DNA of 64,000 nt from VAZQ01 sp963739175 (GTDB lineage Bacteria > Pseudomonadota > Alphaproteobacteria > Rhizobiales > Xanthobacteraceae): positions 105,001-169,000 of the forward strand of contig CAVTZH010000010.1 in assembly GCA_963739175.1 (NCBI GenBank), read 5' to 3'. Each line of letters opens with the position of its first letter. Positions within the stretch are counted from its first letter, which is position 1. The notes beneath the pieces were generated by a model, which saw only the letters and a program-made list of their open reading frames with translations, did not search any database and was not told the DNA's origin. The translations under genes and the position numbers were made by a program. Of the stretch, positions 35,909 to 44,618 are shown piece by piece.

Positions 35909-36827
35909 GCTGAGAGTGCTGCGAACCACATTGACGATCGCAGTGGCTGCGCTGATCACATTCAGCGCGCCCGCATCGGCGCAGGAACGACTACAAATCG
36001 TCACCACCACCAGCGATCTGCGCAGCCTCGCCGAGGCGGTCGGCGGCGATCGTGTCGCCGTCACCAGCCTGGTGCCGCCGAATCTCGATCCGGAAGAATA
36101 TCAGCCGCGGCCGCAGGACCTCACGCGCCTGAAAGGGACGCGCCTGGTGGTGCGGGTCGGGCTCGATTTCGACCTCTGGTTCGACCGCCTGCTGGCGCAG
36201 GCTGGCGGCGGCGTGCAGCGCGGCGGGCCGGGCTATGTCGACGCCTCGTTTGCGATCGCGCCGCTCGAGGTGCGCGGCGTCACCGTCGGCCCCGGCGACG
36301 GCCACGCCCACGGCAGCGGCAATCCGCATTACTGGCTCGATCCGAAGAACGCCGAGATCATCACCGGCAACATTCTCGAAGGGCTGATGCGCGTCGATCC
36401 CGAGAACGCGCCGCTCTACGAAGCCAATCGCATCGCGTTCCTCAAGCGTCTCGACGCCAAGCTCAAGGCGTGGGAGGCGAAGACTGCGCCGCTCAACGGC
36501 GTGCCGCTGGTCGCCTATCACAACAGCTGGGCCTATTTCGCGCGCCGCTTCCGGCTCGACATCGTCGGCTTCGTCGAGCCGAAGCCGGGCGTGCCGCCGT
36601 CGCCGTTTCATATCGCGTCGCTGATCAGCCTGATGCAGGCGCGCAAGGCCCGCATCATCGTGCGCCAGCCGCATGAGCCGGAGCGCGACGTCGCCTTCCT
36701 GGCGAAGCGGACGGGCAGCAAGGTCGTGGTGCTGGCGTCGTCGGTCGGCGCGCTGCCGGGCACGCACGACTACCTGTCGCTGTTCGACGTGAACATCGCC
36801 GCGTTGCTGGCGGCGGCCAAGCCATGA
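35901..36827 (+). CDS. Metal (zinc/manganese) ABC transporter substrate-binding protein, ZnuA-like
   Basis: The protein is about 308 residues and belongs to the cluster A-I metal-receptor family. It has a signal peptide to ASAQE and RLQIVTTTSDLRSLAEAVGG. Histidine and acidic ligands appear in GDGHAHGSGNPHYWLDPKN, VAYHNSWAYF and VRQPHEPERD. It delivers Zn or Mn to an ABC importer. ATG 35901 lies inside a REP palindrome; GTG 35916 is an alternative start. The stop overlaps the permease start by four bases, so the two are translationally coupled. No ATPase gene is adjacent. Confidence 0.88.
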   Translation: MSGLRVLRTTLTIAVAALITFSAPASAQERLQIVTTTSDLRSLAEAVGGDRVAVTSLVPPNLDPEEYQPRPQDLTRLKGTRLVVRVGLDFDLWFDRLLAQAGGGVQRGGPGYVDASFAIAPLEVRGVTVGPGDGHAHGSGNPHYWLDPKNAEIITGNILEGLMRVDPENAPLYEANRIAFLKRLDAKLKAWEAKTAPLNGVPLVAYHNSWAYFARRFRLDIVGFVEPKPGVPPSPFHIASLISLMQARKARIIVRQPHEPERDVAFLAKRTGSKVVVLASSVGALPGTHDYLSLFDVNIAALLAAAKP

Positions 36828-38087
36828 TGGCGGCGCTCGAGTTCCTGTGGCCGCCGTTCCTGGTGGCGTTCTGCCTGGTCGGCATCCACGCCTATTTCGG
36901 CATCCAGGTGCTGACCCGCAACATCGTGTTCGTCGACCTCGCGCTGGCGCAGATCGCGGCGCTCGGCGCGACCGTCGCGTTCATGCTCGGCCATCCCGCG
37001 CTCGGCGCAACGACCTACGGCTATTCGCTGGCGTTCACATTGCTGGCCGCGGTGCTGCTCGCCTTCACGCGGGCGTGGTCGGCGCGCATCCCGCAGGAAG
37101 CGCTGATCGGCGTGATCTATGTGGTCGCGGCCGCCGCCGCGATCCTCCTGATCGACCGCGCGCCGCAGGGCGCCGAGCATCTCAAGCAAATCCTCACCGG
37201 CAATATCCTGCTCACCGGCCTGGAATCGGTCGCCGTCATCGCGCCGCTCTACGCCGCCATCGGCGTGTTGCATTGGCTCCTGCGCTCGCGGCTCGCGACC
37301 GGCTCGTTCGCATGGGAATTCGTGTTCTACGCGACGTTCGGCGTGGTGGTGACGAGCTCGGTGGCGCTCGCCGGCGTGCTGCTGGTGTTTTCGTTCCTGA
37401 TCATTCCGGCGGCGATCGGCGTCCTCTACGCCGATACGATGGCGCGCCAACTCGCGATCGGCTGGATCGCCGGGCACGCTCACCAGCGCGCTCGGCCTTG
37501 CGGCGTCGTTCCTGCTCGACCTGCCGACCGGCGCGACCATGGTCTGCATGTTCGGTGCATCGCTGGCGGTCGCGGGCATCCTTTATCCGTTTCTGCGCGG
37601 CGATGCCGGCCGCGCGTCGCGCGGCGCGATCGTCACGCTGCGGTGGGGCGTGGCCGCGCTGCTCGCGGGCTCGGCGCTGCTGCTGATGGCGGCGCCGCGC
37701 GCCGACCAGCCGCTGCTCGACGCCGCGGAGTACGCGCTGCCGTCGCTGCGCACGCTCTATCTCAACGGCACCGAGGCTGCGACCTACGAGGATGCGCGCC
37801 GCTACGCCGAACGCTACCGGGCGGAGGCGGAGCGGCTGAATGCGATCGAGATGAAGAGCCGTGCACAGGGCGCGGCGATCGCCGACGACGTCGTCGCCAA
37901 GATGTCCTCGTTCGTGCGTTCCTATGGCGAGATGCGGCGCGGCGAGGAATTCGTCATGCGCGAGGTGCGCTCACGCGCCCGCGAGCGGCTGCGCTGGTTC
38001 GCCGGGCCGGTGATGCTGGTGCTGGCCTTGCTGATTGCGCCGGGCGCGGTCGCCGCGGCACGGCGCAGGATCCGGAGCAGGGCGTGA
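36824..38087 (+). CDS. Metal ABC transporter permease, ZnuB-like, with unusual C-terminal extension, frameshifted
   Basis: Residues 1 to about 265 are a ZnuB/MntB-type permease with some seven helices (LVGIHAYFGIQVLTRNIVFVD, then VVVTSSVALAGVLLVFSFLI). The frame breaks near 37469 where GCCGGGCACG has one extra G; the remainder resumes as GTLTSALGLAASFLLDLPTG. After the permease domain comes an extra ~150 residues: one membrane helix, a charged helical stretch (EDARRYAERYRAEAERLNAI) and a last helix, LVLALLIAPGAVAAARR. The family normally ends without this tail. It is coupled to the receptor gene; the ATP-binding subunit is missing here. Confidence 0.85.
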
Positions 38088-38176
38088 CGTGCGTTACGTC
38101 GATGTAATGCTTGCTGGTGAACCCACGTCTTTTGCGCACCGACCAACGATTGCGATGGGTGGCAGGAGACATCGCC

Positions 38177-39059
38177 ATGGCGTTCTCGGTTCCCGGTCCC
38201 AACAAGCCGCCCATCCGCGGCACATTCGGCTCCAGCGACGACGATTATCTGAAGGGCACCCGCGAGAACGACACCATCTCCGGTCTCGGCGGCAAAGACA
38301 CCATCATCACTTTTGAAGGCGACGACTGGCTCTACGGCGGCGCCGGCGACGATTACCTCGACGGTGGCGACCAGAACGACCACCTGTTTGGCGAGGACGG
38401 CGCGGACCGGCTGTTCGGCGGCGAAGGCGACGACTGGCTCTATGGCGGCAACGATGACGATACGCTGAAAGGCGACGACGGCGCCGACTACCTGAACGGC
38501 GGGGCGGGCGTCGACCTGATCGTTTACGGAGGCTCCGACGCCGTCACGATCGACCTTGCCGCCGGCACCGGCAGCGGCGGCGCCGCGGAAGGCGACACAG
38601 CTGGTGTCGATCGAGAACGTATACGGCTCCGCGTTCGACGACGTCCTGATCGGCGATGACGGCGCCAACGGACTGCGCGGGCTGGCCGGTCAGGATACCT
38701 TCACCGGAAGCGGCGGCGCGGACACTTTCATGTTCGGCGTGTCATTCGGGGTCCTGGACGGCGGTCTCGGGCCGGATGCCGACGTGATCACCGACTTCAG
38801 CCAGGCCGACGGCGACATCATCGACGTGTCCGGCGTCGGCACGCACGTGATCATCAATCCCACCCCGCAGGTGATTGATGTCCTGACCTGCACCTTCATC
38901 GGTCAGGACGTCTTCTCCGGCGTGGAGGGGGAGCTGCGCTTCGAGCCCGTGGGCGGCAATACGGTCGTGAGCTGCGACGAGGACGGCGACGGCGCCGCCG
39001 ATTTCGAGATCGTCTGCCTGGGCACGATCAACTTCAGTGCGAACGATTTCGTCCTGTAG
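38177..39059 (+). CDS. RTX (haemolysin-type) calcium-binding repeat protein, frameshifted
   Basis: From ATG 38177 (behind GGCAGGAGAC) the protein carries at least six glycine- and aspartate-rich nonapeptide repeats, for example GGAGDDYLDGGDQNDHLFG and GGEGDDWLYGGNDDDTLKG. These fold as a calcium-bound parallel beta roll. One extra base near 38600 (GACACAGCTGG) shifts the frame; the rest reads LVSIENVYGSAFDDVLIGDD to a C-terminal FVL at 39059. The joined length is about 293 residues. Such proteins are usually secreted by type I systems, but no secretion genes are adjacent. Confidence 0.85.
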
Positions 39060-39097
39060 CGGCGGCGCAATCCTGGAAGCGCGACCTTGCAGGTTTC

Positions 39098-39223
39098 TCA
39101 GATCGCGATAGCGGTTGTCACTGCCACCACGCTCGCGGCAATGACCGCGATCCAGATCAAGATGGCGAACCAGTATTGCGGGCGTTGAGGCGTCGAAGGC
39201 TCGACTTTGCTGATGACCGGCAT
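39098..39223 (-). CDS. Small single-pass membrane protein (41 aa)
   Basis: ATG 39223 with GGAAGGG a few bases upstream opens a 41-codon frame. It starts MPVISKVEPSTPQRPQYWFA and then has one long hydrophobic helix, ILIWIAVIAASVVAVTTA. Start signal and composition support a real small membrane protein. No family is recognised. It lies between the RTX gene and the E1 beta gene. Confidence 0.65.
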   Translation of the reverse strand: MPVISKVEPSTPQRPQYWFAILIWIAVIAASVVAVTTAIAI

Positions 39224-39310
39224 CGAAATCCCTTCCGATCGTTCCAAGGAACGATAGTCGACAAGGGTTTCGCGAGGATTAACCGGCGTGTATGCGCCCG
39301 CAGCGTTACG

Positions 39311-40297
39311 TCAGGCCTGATGCGTCATCGCCTTCTTTACCGCCGCGACGATCTTGTCGGCGTTCGGCGTGACATGTGCCTCGAGCGGAGGCGAGAACGC
39401 GATCGGCACCGCGGGCCGCGCGACGCGCAGGATCGGGGCTTTTAGTGCGCTAAAGGCCTGCTCCGCCACCAGCGCGGAAATCTCCGAGCCGATGCTGCAC
39501 AGCGCATTGCCCTCATCGACAGTGACCAGCCGGCCGGTCTTGCGCACCGACGCGCAGATCGTGTCCGTATCGAGCGGCACGATGGTGCGCGGATCGACCA
39601 CCTCGGCCTCGATGCCGTCCTTCGCCAGCGCTTCGGCGGCTTTCAGTGCCTCGCGCACCATCAGCGAGGTCGCAACGATGGTGACGTCGCGGCCTTCGCG
39701 CGCGATGCGCGCCTGGCCGAATGGGATCGTGTAGTCGCCGTCGGGCACGTCGCCGGTCATCGCCAGCAACTTCGTATGCGTGATGACGACGGTCGGGTTG
39801 TCGCTCTTGATCGCCGAGCGCAAGAGCCCCTGCGCATCGGCGGGGCAGGCGGGCAGCACCAGCTCGAGCCCGGCGGAATTGGCGTACATCGCCTGCGGGC
39901 TCGACGAGTGCTGCCCGGCGCCGCCGCCGCGGATGCCGGCAAACATGTGCAGCGTCAGCGGCGCGCGCAGCTGTCCGCCGGACATCGAGTGCACATTGGC
40001 GGCCTCGCTCATGATCTGGTTGAACGCCTCGTAGGCGAAGGTCGCAGTGCCGTAGTTGAGGAACGGCCGCATCCCGGCCATCGCCGCGCCGGTGACCAGC
40101 GAGGTGCACACGCCTTCCGACGTCGGCGGATCGATCAGCCGATCGGGGAACGCGTCCCACAGCGCGCGCTCGTCCTCGGGCTTGAGGCCGCGGTCGGAGA
40201 GGAACGAATGCGCGCCGATCAGGACGACGTTGGGATCGCTCTTCAGCGAATGCGCGAGCGCATCGATCATCGCGACGGCAAAGCTTTTCTGCGGCAT
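39311..40297 (-). CDS. 2-oxoacid (pyruvate/acetoin-type) dehydrogenase E1 component, beta subunit
   Basis: The 328-residue protein starts at MPQKSFAVAM (ATG 40297); the open frame extends upstream through a palindromic repeat and is not coding there. It has transketolase pyrimidine-binding features (EGVCTSLVTGAAMAGMRPFL, RGGGAGQHSSSPQAMYANSA) and the C-terminal transketolase domain. With the alpha subunit gene upstream it forms the thiamine-diphosphate E1 heterotetramer that decarboxylates pyruvate, acetoin or a branched 2-oxoacid. No E2 or E3 gene follows. A repeat of 233 bases separates the two subunit genes. Confidence 0.92.
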   Translation of the reverse strand: MPQKSFAVAMIDALAHSLKSDPNVVLIGAHSFLSDRGLKPEDERALWDAFPDRLIDPPTSEGVCTSLVTGAAMAGMRPFLNYGTATFAYEAFNQIMSEAANVHSMSGGQLRAPLTLHMFAGIRGGGAGQHSSSPQAMYANSAGLELVLPACPADAQGLLRSAIKSDNPTVVITHTKLLAMTGDVPDGDYTIPFGQARIAREGRDVTIVATSLMVREALKAAEALAKDGIEAEVVDPRTIVPLDTDTICASVRKTGRLVTVDEGNALCSIGSEISALVAEQAFSALKAPILRVARPAVPIAFSPPLEAHVTPNADKIVAAVKKAMTHQA

Positions 40298-40348
40298 GGA
40301 TGGACCTAGCTGGTGCGATTGACGGACAATGGTGCCGCGAACTCGGTC

Positions 40349-40491
40349 TGCTCCCTCCCCCCATAGCCCGTCGAAGACGGGCGTGAACGCCCTTTCGTTG
40401 GGGGAGGGTTGGGGAGGGGGGTGGCTGCGTGAGCCGAAGTCTCTCTCATCACCCCCACCCCTAACCCCTCCCCACAAGGGGGAGGGGAACA
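40349..40491. repeat. BIME-like inverted repeat carrying nested palindromic unit, copy C (40362-40394, minus orientation)
   Basis: The repeat is a member of the CTCCCTCCCCCC...GGGGGAGGG family seen at 22549 and 42869. Where those units have the loop TTGT between CCCCCC and GGGGGA, this one has about 37 bases reading CATAGCCCGTCGAAGACGGG and onward to GAACGCCCTTTCG. The nested unit is in the opposite orientation to the other five copies. It lies between the E1 beta and E1 alpha genes. Confidence 0.9.
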
Positions 40492-40530
40492 GACCCGATT
40501 TGCCGCTCCAGCAAGACTCATCTTTCGGTC

Positions 40531-41520
40531 CTAAGCAGAGACGAACGCGCCGGCGAGCGCGGCTTCGGGTTTCGGGTAGGGGCTCGCCTCGGCGAAGGCG
40601 CGCGCCTTGGCGATGATCACCGCCGCCTCGTTGTCGAGCGCGGTGACGTCCTCGCGTGAGAGAGTGCCACGCGCAATGAACGTGCGCGCGGTGCGCAGGA
40701 TCGGGTCGGTGCGCTGCCACTCCGCGTGCTCGTTACTTGCCTTGCCGTCGTCCCAGGCGGCGGTGACGTCCGTCACGCCAGTGGTGAACTCGTGCACGAT
40801 CTGGTGCGAGCCCGGCCAGCGCACCAGCTGCGCCTCCAGGAAATACGGCCCGTCGCCGACCGCACATGTGCGAGCGCGAGTCTCGACCGCGTGCGCCACC
40901 GCTTCGGGATCGCCGCCGTCGACCGACGCGCAGGGAATCTTCAGCGCCTTCGGCACCGCGACGAGCTCCTTGGTGGCGAGCCGCGAGGTCTGCGCCTCGC
41001 CTTCCTTCGAATTGTTCTCGCAGAGAAACAGCACCGGCAGCGCATAGAGCGAGGCGATGTTGAGCGCCTCGTAGGCGATGCCCTCGTCGAGCGCGCCGTC
41101 GCCGAACAGCGCCACCGCGACGTTGTTGGTCTTCTTGTGCTTGAGCGCGAAGCCGCCGCCGACCGAGAGCCCGATCGAGCCGCCGACCATCGCCGAGGTC
41201 GACTGGAAGCCGAGCGAAGCGTCGGTCATGTGCCAGGTGCCGCCCTTGCCGCCGTTGAGCCCGCCGGCGCGCCCGAGGATTTCGGCGAGCGCCTTCCCGG
41301 GATCGACGCCGCGCGCGATCATGTGGCCGTGGTTGCGGTGGGTGGTGTAGATCAGGTCGCCGGGCGTCAGCTGCATCAGCGCCGCCGCGCCGAGCGCCTC
41401 GTTGCCGATCGCGAGATGCTGGCGGCCGAGCTTGTGCGCCCGCGCCAGCGTGATCACCATCTCCTCGAAGCGCCGCATGAGCAGCATGCGCGCGAGCGTG
41501 TCGCGCGGCGAAAGCGCCAT
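40531..41520 (-). CDS. 2-oxoacid (pyruvate/acetoin-type) dehydrogenase E1 component, alpha subunit
   Basis: The 329-residue protein starts at ATG 41520 behind GGGAGGCGGGG. The thiamine-diphosphate motif spans GDGALDEGIAYEALNIASLY to LFLCENN. Other E1 alpha blocks are present: HRNHGHMIARGVDP, GKGGTWHMTD and GSIGLSVGGGFALKHK. It pairs with the beta subunit gene downstream on the same strand. The short length and motif details fit the acetoin / pyruvate type of stand-alone E1 alpha. The substrate cannot be fixed from sequence. Confidence 0.93.
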   Translation of the reverse strand: MALSPRDTLARMLLMRRFEEMVITLARAHKLGRQHLAIGNEALGAAALMQLTPGDLIYTTHRNHGHMIARGVDPGKALAEILGRAGGLNGGKGGTWHMTDASLGFQSTSAMVGGSIGLSVGGGFALKHKKTNNVAVALFGDGALDEGIAYEALNIASLYALPVLFLCENNSKEGEAQTSRLATKELVAVPKALKIPCASVDGGDPEAVAHAVETRARTCAVGDGPYFLEAQLVRWPGSHQIVHEFTTGVTDVTAAWDDGKASNEHAEWQRTDPILRTARTFIARGTLSREDVTALDNEAAVIIAKARAFAEASPYPKPEAALAGAFVSA

Positions 41521-41618
41521 CCCCGCCTCCCGTTTCTTGCAACGAGAATTCCGCACATCGCCGCGCATTTGTCCAGCAACAGGTGATTGGGACGCACGCG
41601 GTGCAACGCGCTCGGTAG

Positions 41619-41737
41619 CTCCCTCGCCCCGCTTTAGCGGGGAGAGGGTGGGGGTGAGGGGCCTCGTTGTGTTGAGGGTCCCCCTCACCCGGCAAGCTTC
41701 GCTTGCCGACCTCTCCCCGCAAGCGGGGCGAGGTAAC
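41619..41737. repeat. BIME-like inverted repeat (CTCGCCCCGCTTTAGCGGGG type)
   Basis: Left unit CTCGCCCCGCTTTAGCGGGG and right unit CTCCCCGCAAGCGGGGCGAG face each other. An inner palindrome, GGCAAGCTTCGCTTGCC, lies near 41691-41707. It fills most of the ~300 bases between the divergent E1 alpha and receptor genes; I see no gene there. Confidence 0.8.
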
Positions 41738-41820
41738 GGAGCCCGTTGCACCAGCATTCACCCATTGACGTGCTGCCTGTGTTGGCAAAGCATAGTGAAA
41801 ACAAGTTGGGGAGCACGGCC

Positions 41821-42841
41821 ATGTTTGCGCGCGTCACGCTTGCCGCCTGCGCCACCGCGCTGCTTGCGGCGCCCGCCGCCGCGCAATCCTCCGTGGAGGC
41901 GTTCTACAAGGGCCGCACCGTCGAGCTCGTGGTCGGCACGCTGCCGGGCGGCGGCTACGATCTCTACGGACGTCTGGTGGCGCGCTACCTCGGCAAGCAC
42001 ATTCCCGGGCAGCCGACCGTGATCGTGCGCAACATGCCCGGCGCCGGCCATCTGCGCATGGCGAACTGGCTCTACAACGTGGCGCCGCGCGACGGCTCGG
42101 TGCTCGGCACCACGCCGCAGTCGATCGCGATCGAGCAGGCGCTCGGCACCGAGGGCGTGCAATACGACGCCGGCAAGTTCACCTATGTCGGCCGCGCCGC
42201 GCCGGTGGTCGAGGTCACCTACGTGTGGCACACCTCGAAGACGCAATCGATCGCCGACGCTCGCACGCGCGAGACCATCATGGGCGGCTCCGGTGCCGCC
42301 TCGCCGACGGTGTTCTATCTGAAGGCGCTCAACGCGCTTGCCGGCACCAAATTCCGCGTGGTCGCCGGCTTCCGCGGCGTGTCGGAGACCGAGCTTGCCG
42401 TCCAGCGCGGCGAGGTCGAGGGCGGCACCAAGGCGTGGGCCTCGATGAAGATCGACAACGCGCAATGGCTGCGCGACAAGCAGGCCAAGGTGATCCTGCA
42501 ATACGCGCTGGAGAGGTCGCCCGATCTGCCGGACGTGCCGATGATGGCCGAGCTCGGGCTCGATGCACGGGCTACGGCCGCGTTAAAAGTGTTCGCCGCC
42601 GGCAACGCCATGGGCCGCTCGATCTTCGCGACGCCGGGCATTCCGGCCGAGCGCGCCGCCGCGCTGCGCAAGGCGTTCATGGATACGATGAACGATCCGG
42701 AGCTGATCGCGTTCACCAAGCGAACGCAACATCGACCTCGGCCCGGCGCTGTCGGGCGAGTCGCTGGCGCAGATCGTGATGGACACGCTGTCGGTGTCGC
42801 CGGAGACGGCGGCGGAGGTGAAGAAGGCGCGGGGGGATTAG
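41821..42841 (+). CDS. Divergent TctC/Bug-like receptor (FYKGRT subtype), frameshifted near its end
   Basis: ATG 41821 (after TTGGGGAGC) opens a signal peptide to APAAAQ. The mature start VEAFYKGRTVELVVGTLPGG and HIPGQPTVIVRNMPGAGHLR are shared with the receptor at 29923. Near 42722 (AAGCGAACGCAACATC) the frame shifts; the natural end NIDLGPALSGESLAQIVMDT to KKARGD reads in the next frame to a stop at 42841. The first frame runs on by chance for more than a kilobase into the downstream acetyltransferase gene. The joined length is about 339 residues. Confidence 0.88.
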
Positions 42842-42868
42842 GGCGCGGCCGCGCGCCGAGCTCGGTGC

Positions 42869-42983
42869 GCTCCCTCCCCCCTTGTGGGGGAGGGTTGGGG
42901 AGGGGGGTGATGCGTGGCGCGCCAACGCTGCATCGACGAATGACCCCCACCCCTAGCCCCTCCCCACAAGGGGGAGGGGAACA
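42869..42983. repeat. BIME-like inverted repeat (CTCCCTCCCCCCTTGTGGGG family), unfilled
   Basis: This unit is nearly identical to 22549-22664, with loops TTGT and ACAA, between the receptor gene and the convergent reductase gene. It is the clean reference for the filled copy at 40349. Confidence 0.85.
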
Positions 42984-42999
42984 GACCGAATGCGCCGCA

Positions 43000-43647
43000 C
43001 TACCCCCGCTTCCTGATCACCACATGCGTCGCCTTCGCAGTCGGCACATGCTCGCTGCGCTCGTAGCCGAGCTGCGGCAAATCGAGCCCGGCGAACAGCG
43101 CCTCGCCACCGCCAAGCAGTACCGGCGAGATCGCAAAATGCATCTCGTCGATCAGCCCCGCTTGCAGATAAGCGCGGATCGTCGCCACGCCACCGCCGAT
43201 GCGCACGTCCTTGCCGCCCGCCGCCTCCTTCGCCCGCTTGAGCGCGGCCTCGATGCCGTCGGTGACGAAATGGAAGGTCGTGCCGCCCTCCATCGCGAGC
43301 GGCGCGCGCGCGTGATGCGTGAGCACGAACACCGGCACATGATAGGGCGGGTTGTCGCCCCACCAGCCCTTCCAGTTGTCGTCCGGCCAGGCGCCGCGCA
43401 CCGGCCCGAACATGTTGCGGCCGAGGATCCAGGCGCCGAGGTTCTGCACCCCGCGCGCGGCGAAATCGTCGTCGGCGCCGGTCTCGCCGCCGTCCTTGCC
43501 GAAGGTCTTAAGGAAGGTGCGGGTCGGGACGAACCATCCGTGCAGCGATTCGCCGCCGACGCCGAGCGGATTCTTGATATCCTGGCTGGGCCCGGCGCCG
43601 TAGCCGTCGAGCGAGACTGTGAATGCGTGAACGCGAACTTTGCTCAT
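43000..43647 (-). CDS. Dihydrofolate-reductase-like (RibD C-terminal domain) protein
   Basis: The 215-residue protein shows the RibD C-terminal/DHFR-like fold: VRVHAFTVSLDGYGAGP, GAWILGRNMFGPVRGAWP, VFVLTHHARAPLAMEGGTTF, KDVRIGGGVATIRAYLQAGL and the end ISPVLLGGGEALFAGLDLPQ. Members are stand-alone NADPH-dependent reductases of mostly unknown substrate. They should not be read as the riboflavin gene ribD, because the deaminase domain is absent. There is no related gene next to it. Confidence 0.9.
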   Translation of the reverse strand: MSKVRVHAFTVSLDGYGAGPSQDIKNPLGVGGESLHGWFVPTRTFLKTFGKDGGETGADDDFAARGVQNLGAWILGRNMFGPVRGAWPDDNWKGWWGDNPPYHVPVFVLTHHARAPLAMEGGTTFHFVTDGIEAALKRAKEAAGGKDVRIGGGVATIRAYLQAGLIDEMHFAISPVLLGGGEALFAGLDLPQLGYERSEHVPTAKATHVVIRKRG

Positions 43648-43752
43648 GCGGGGAAACTAGACAGATTTCTTGAGCGCGCAAGTTTCTTGAGTCCACAAGC
43701 GTCTCGAACACGCCGGCGATCGCCGGTGACCAAGACATCCGAGGTGCGTGTC

Positions 43753-44262
43753 ATGCCAAAGTCATTGACGATCCGCACTGCGTTACCGTCCGACGCGGAT
43801 GCGCTGCACGCCTATATCACCGCGATCGTGGCGGAGCGGCTGCCGGTGCTGTTCACGCGCGACGCGCCGCCGACGCCGGAGCAGGTCGCGGCGATGATCA
43901 AGCGCCACGCCGACGACGAACGCGGTTGCCTGTTGCTCGCGGTCGAGGGCGGCGCGGTCGTGGGCATGCTCGACTTCTCCGGCCACGCGCGCGCGCAGCA
44001 GCGCCATGTCGGCGCGTTCGGCATGAGCGTCACGCGCACGGCTCGCGGCCGCGGCATCGGCAAGCGCCTGCTGCGGGCGCTTTATGCGTTTGCCCAGGAG
44101 CACGGCTATCGGAAGCTCGAGCTCGAGGTGTTCGCGACCAACGGCCCCGCGATCGTCCTCTACGAGAGCGAAGACTTCGCGCATGAGGGCCGCCGCCGCG
44201 GCGCGGTCATGGTCGGCGAGGAGGCGGTGGATTTGCTGATGATGGGGAAGGGGATTGCCTAG
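43753..44262 (+). CDS. GNAT-family N-acetyltransferase
   Basis: The 169-residue protein begins MPKSLTIRTALPSDADALHA at ATG 43753 behind GAGGTG. The acetyl-CoA loop VTRTARGRGIGKRLLRALYA and the end motif VFATNGPAIVLYESEDFAHEG are typical of GNAT enzymes. By chance it lies in the same frame as the first part of the upstream receptor gene, so an automated call may fuse the two. Substrate unknown. Confidence 0.9.
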   Translation: MPKSLTIRTALPSDADALHAYITAIVAERLPVLFTRDAPPTPEQVAAMIKRHADDERGCLLLAVEGGAVVGMLDFSGHARAQQRHVGAFGMSVTRTARGRGIGKRLLRALYAFAQEHGYRKLELEVFATNGPAIVLYESEDFAHEGRRRGAVMVGEEAVDLLMMGKGIA

Positions 44263-44618
44263 GCCGCGATCACGCTGATCCTCGCCGCCCCGCGCGAGCG
44301 CGGCTTTTTGCGGATGACGATTTCCACGTCGCGGTCGAGGGCGGTCAGCAACGTCATCAGACGCTCGACTGAAAAACCTTCGAGCTTGTAGTTGCGCAAG
44401 GCCGAGACCTTCGGCTGATTGACGCCAAGCCGTGCGGCGGCGTCGGCCTGGTTCCATTTGCGCTGATCGAGAATTGTGTTGAGCGCGAGCGCAAGCCGCA
44501 GCTTGGTCTGCCGCTCCTTGGCGTCAGCATAGCCGAGGTCGGCGAACACATTGCCGCTGCCGCGAATGATCTGCTCCTGCTTGGCGCTTCTAGCCGCGCG
44601 CTCAATTCGATGGCTCAT
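44259..44618 (-). CDS. XRE-family helix-turn-helix protein (antitoxin-like)
   Basis: The 119-residue protein starts at ATG 44618 behind GGGGAG. It has an HTH segment near residues 58-85 (WNQADAAARLGVNQPKVSAL) followed by FSVERLMTLLTALDRDVEIVI, the pattern of HigA-2 / HTH_37 antitoxins. Its start overlaps the end of a short upstream HTH-like gene by 17 bases. No toxin gene of RelE or HigB type is recognisable on either side. It may be an orphan antitoxin or a simple regulator. Confidence 0.8.
   Translation of the reverse strand: MSHRIERAARSAKQEQIIRGSGNVFADLGYADAKERQTKLRLALALNTILDQRKWNQADAAARLGVNQPKVSALRNYKLEGFSVERLMTLLTALDRDVEIVIRKKPRSRGAARISVIAA

Noticed and set aside
43000..43647. Naming the RibD-like reductase ribD
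   Set aside because: Only the reductase-type domain is present and no riboflavin genes are adjacent.
41746..44262. An apparent 838-residue protein joining a receptor to an acetyltransferase
   Set aside because: The middle reads through a repeat and antisense of another gene. The receptor's natural end is in the next frame, stopping at 42841, and the acetyltransferase has its own start at 43753.
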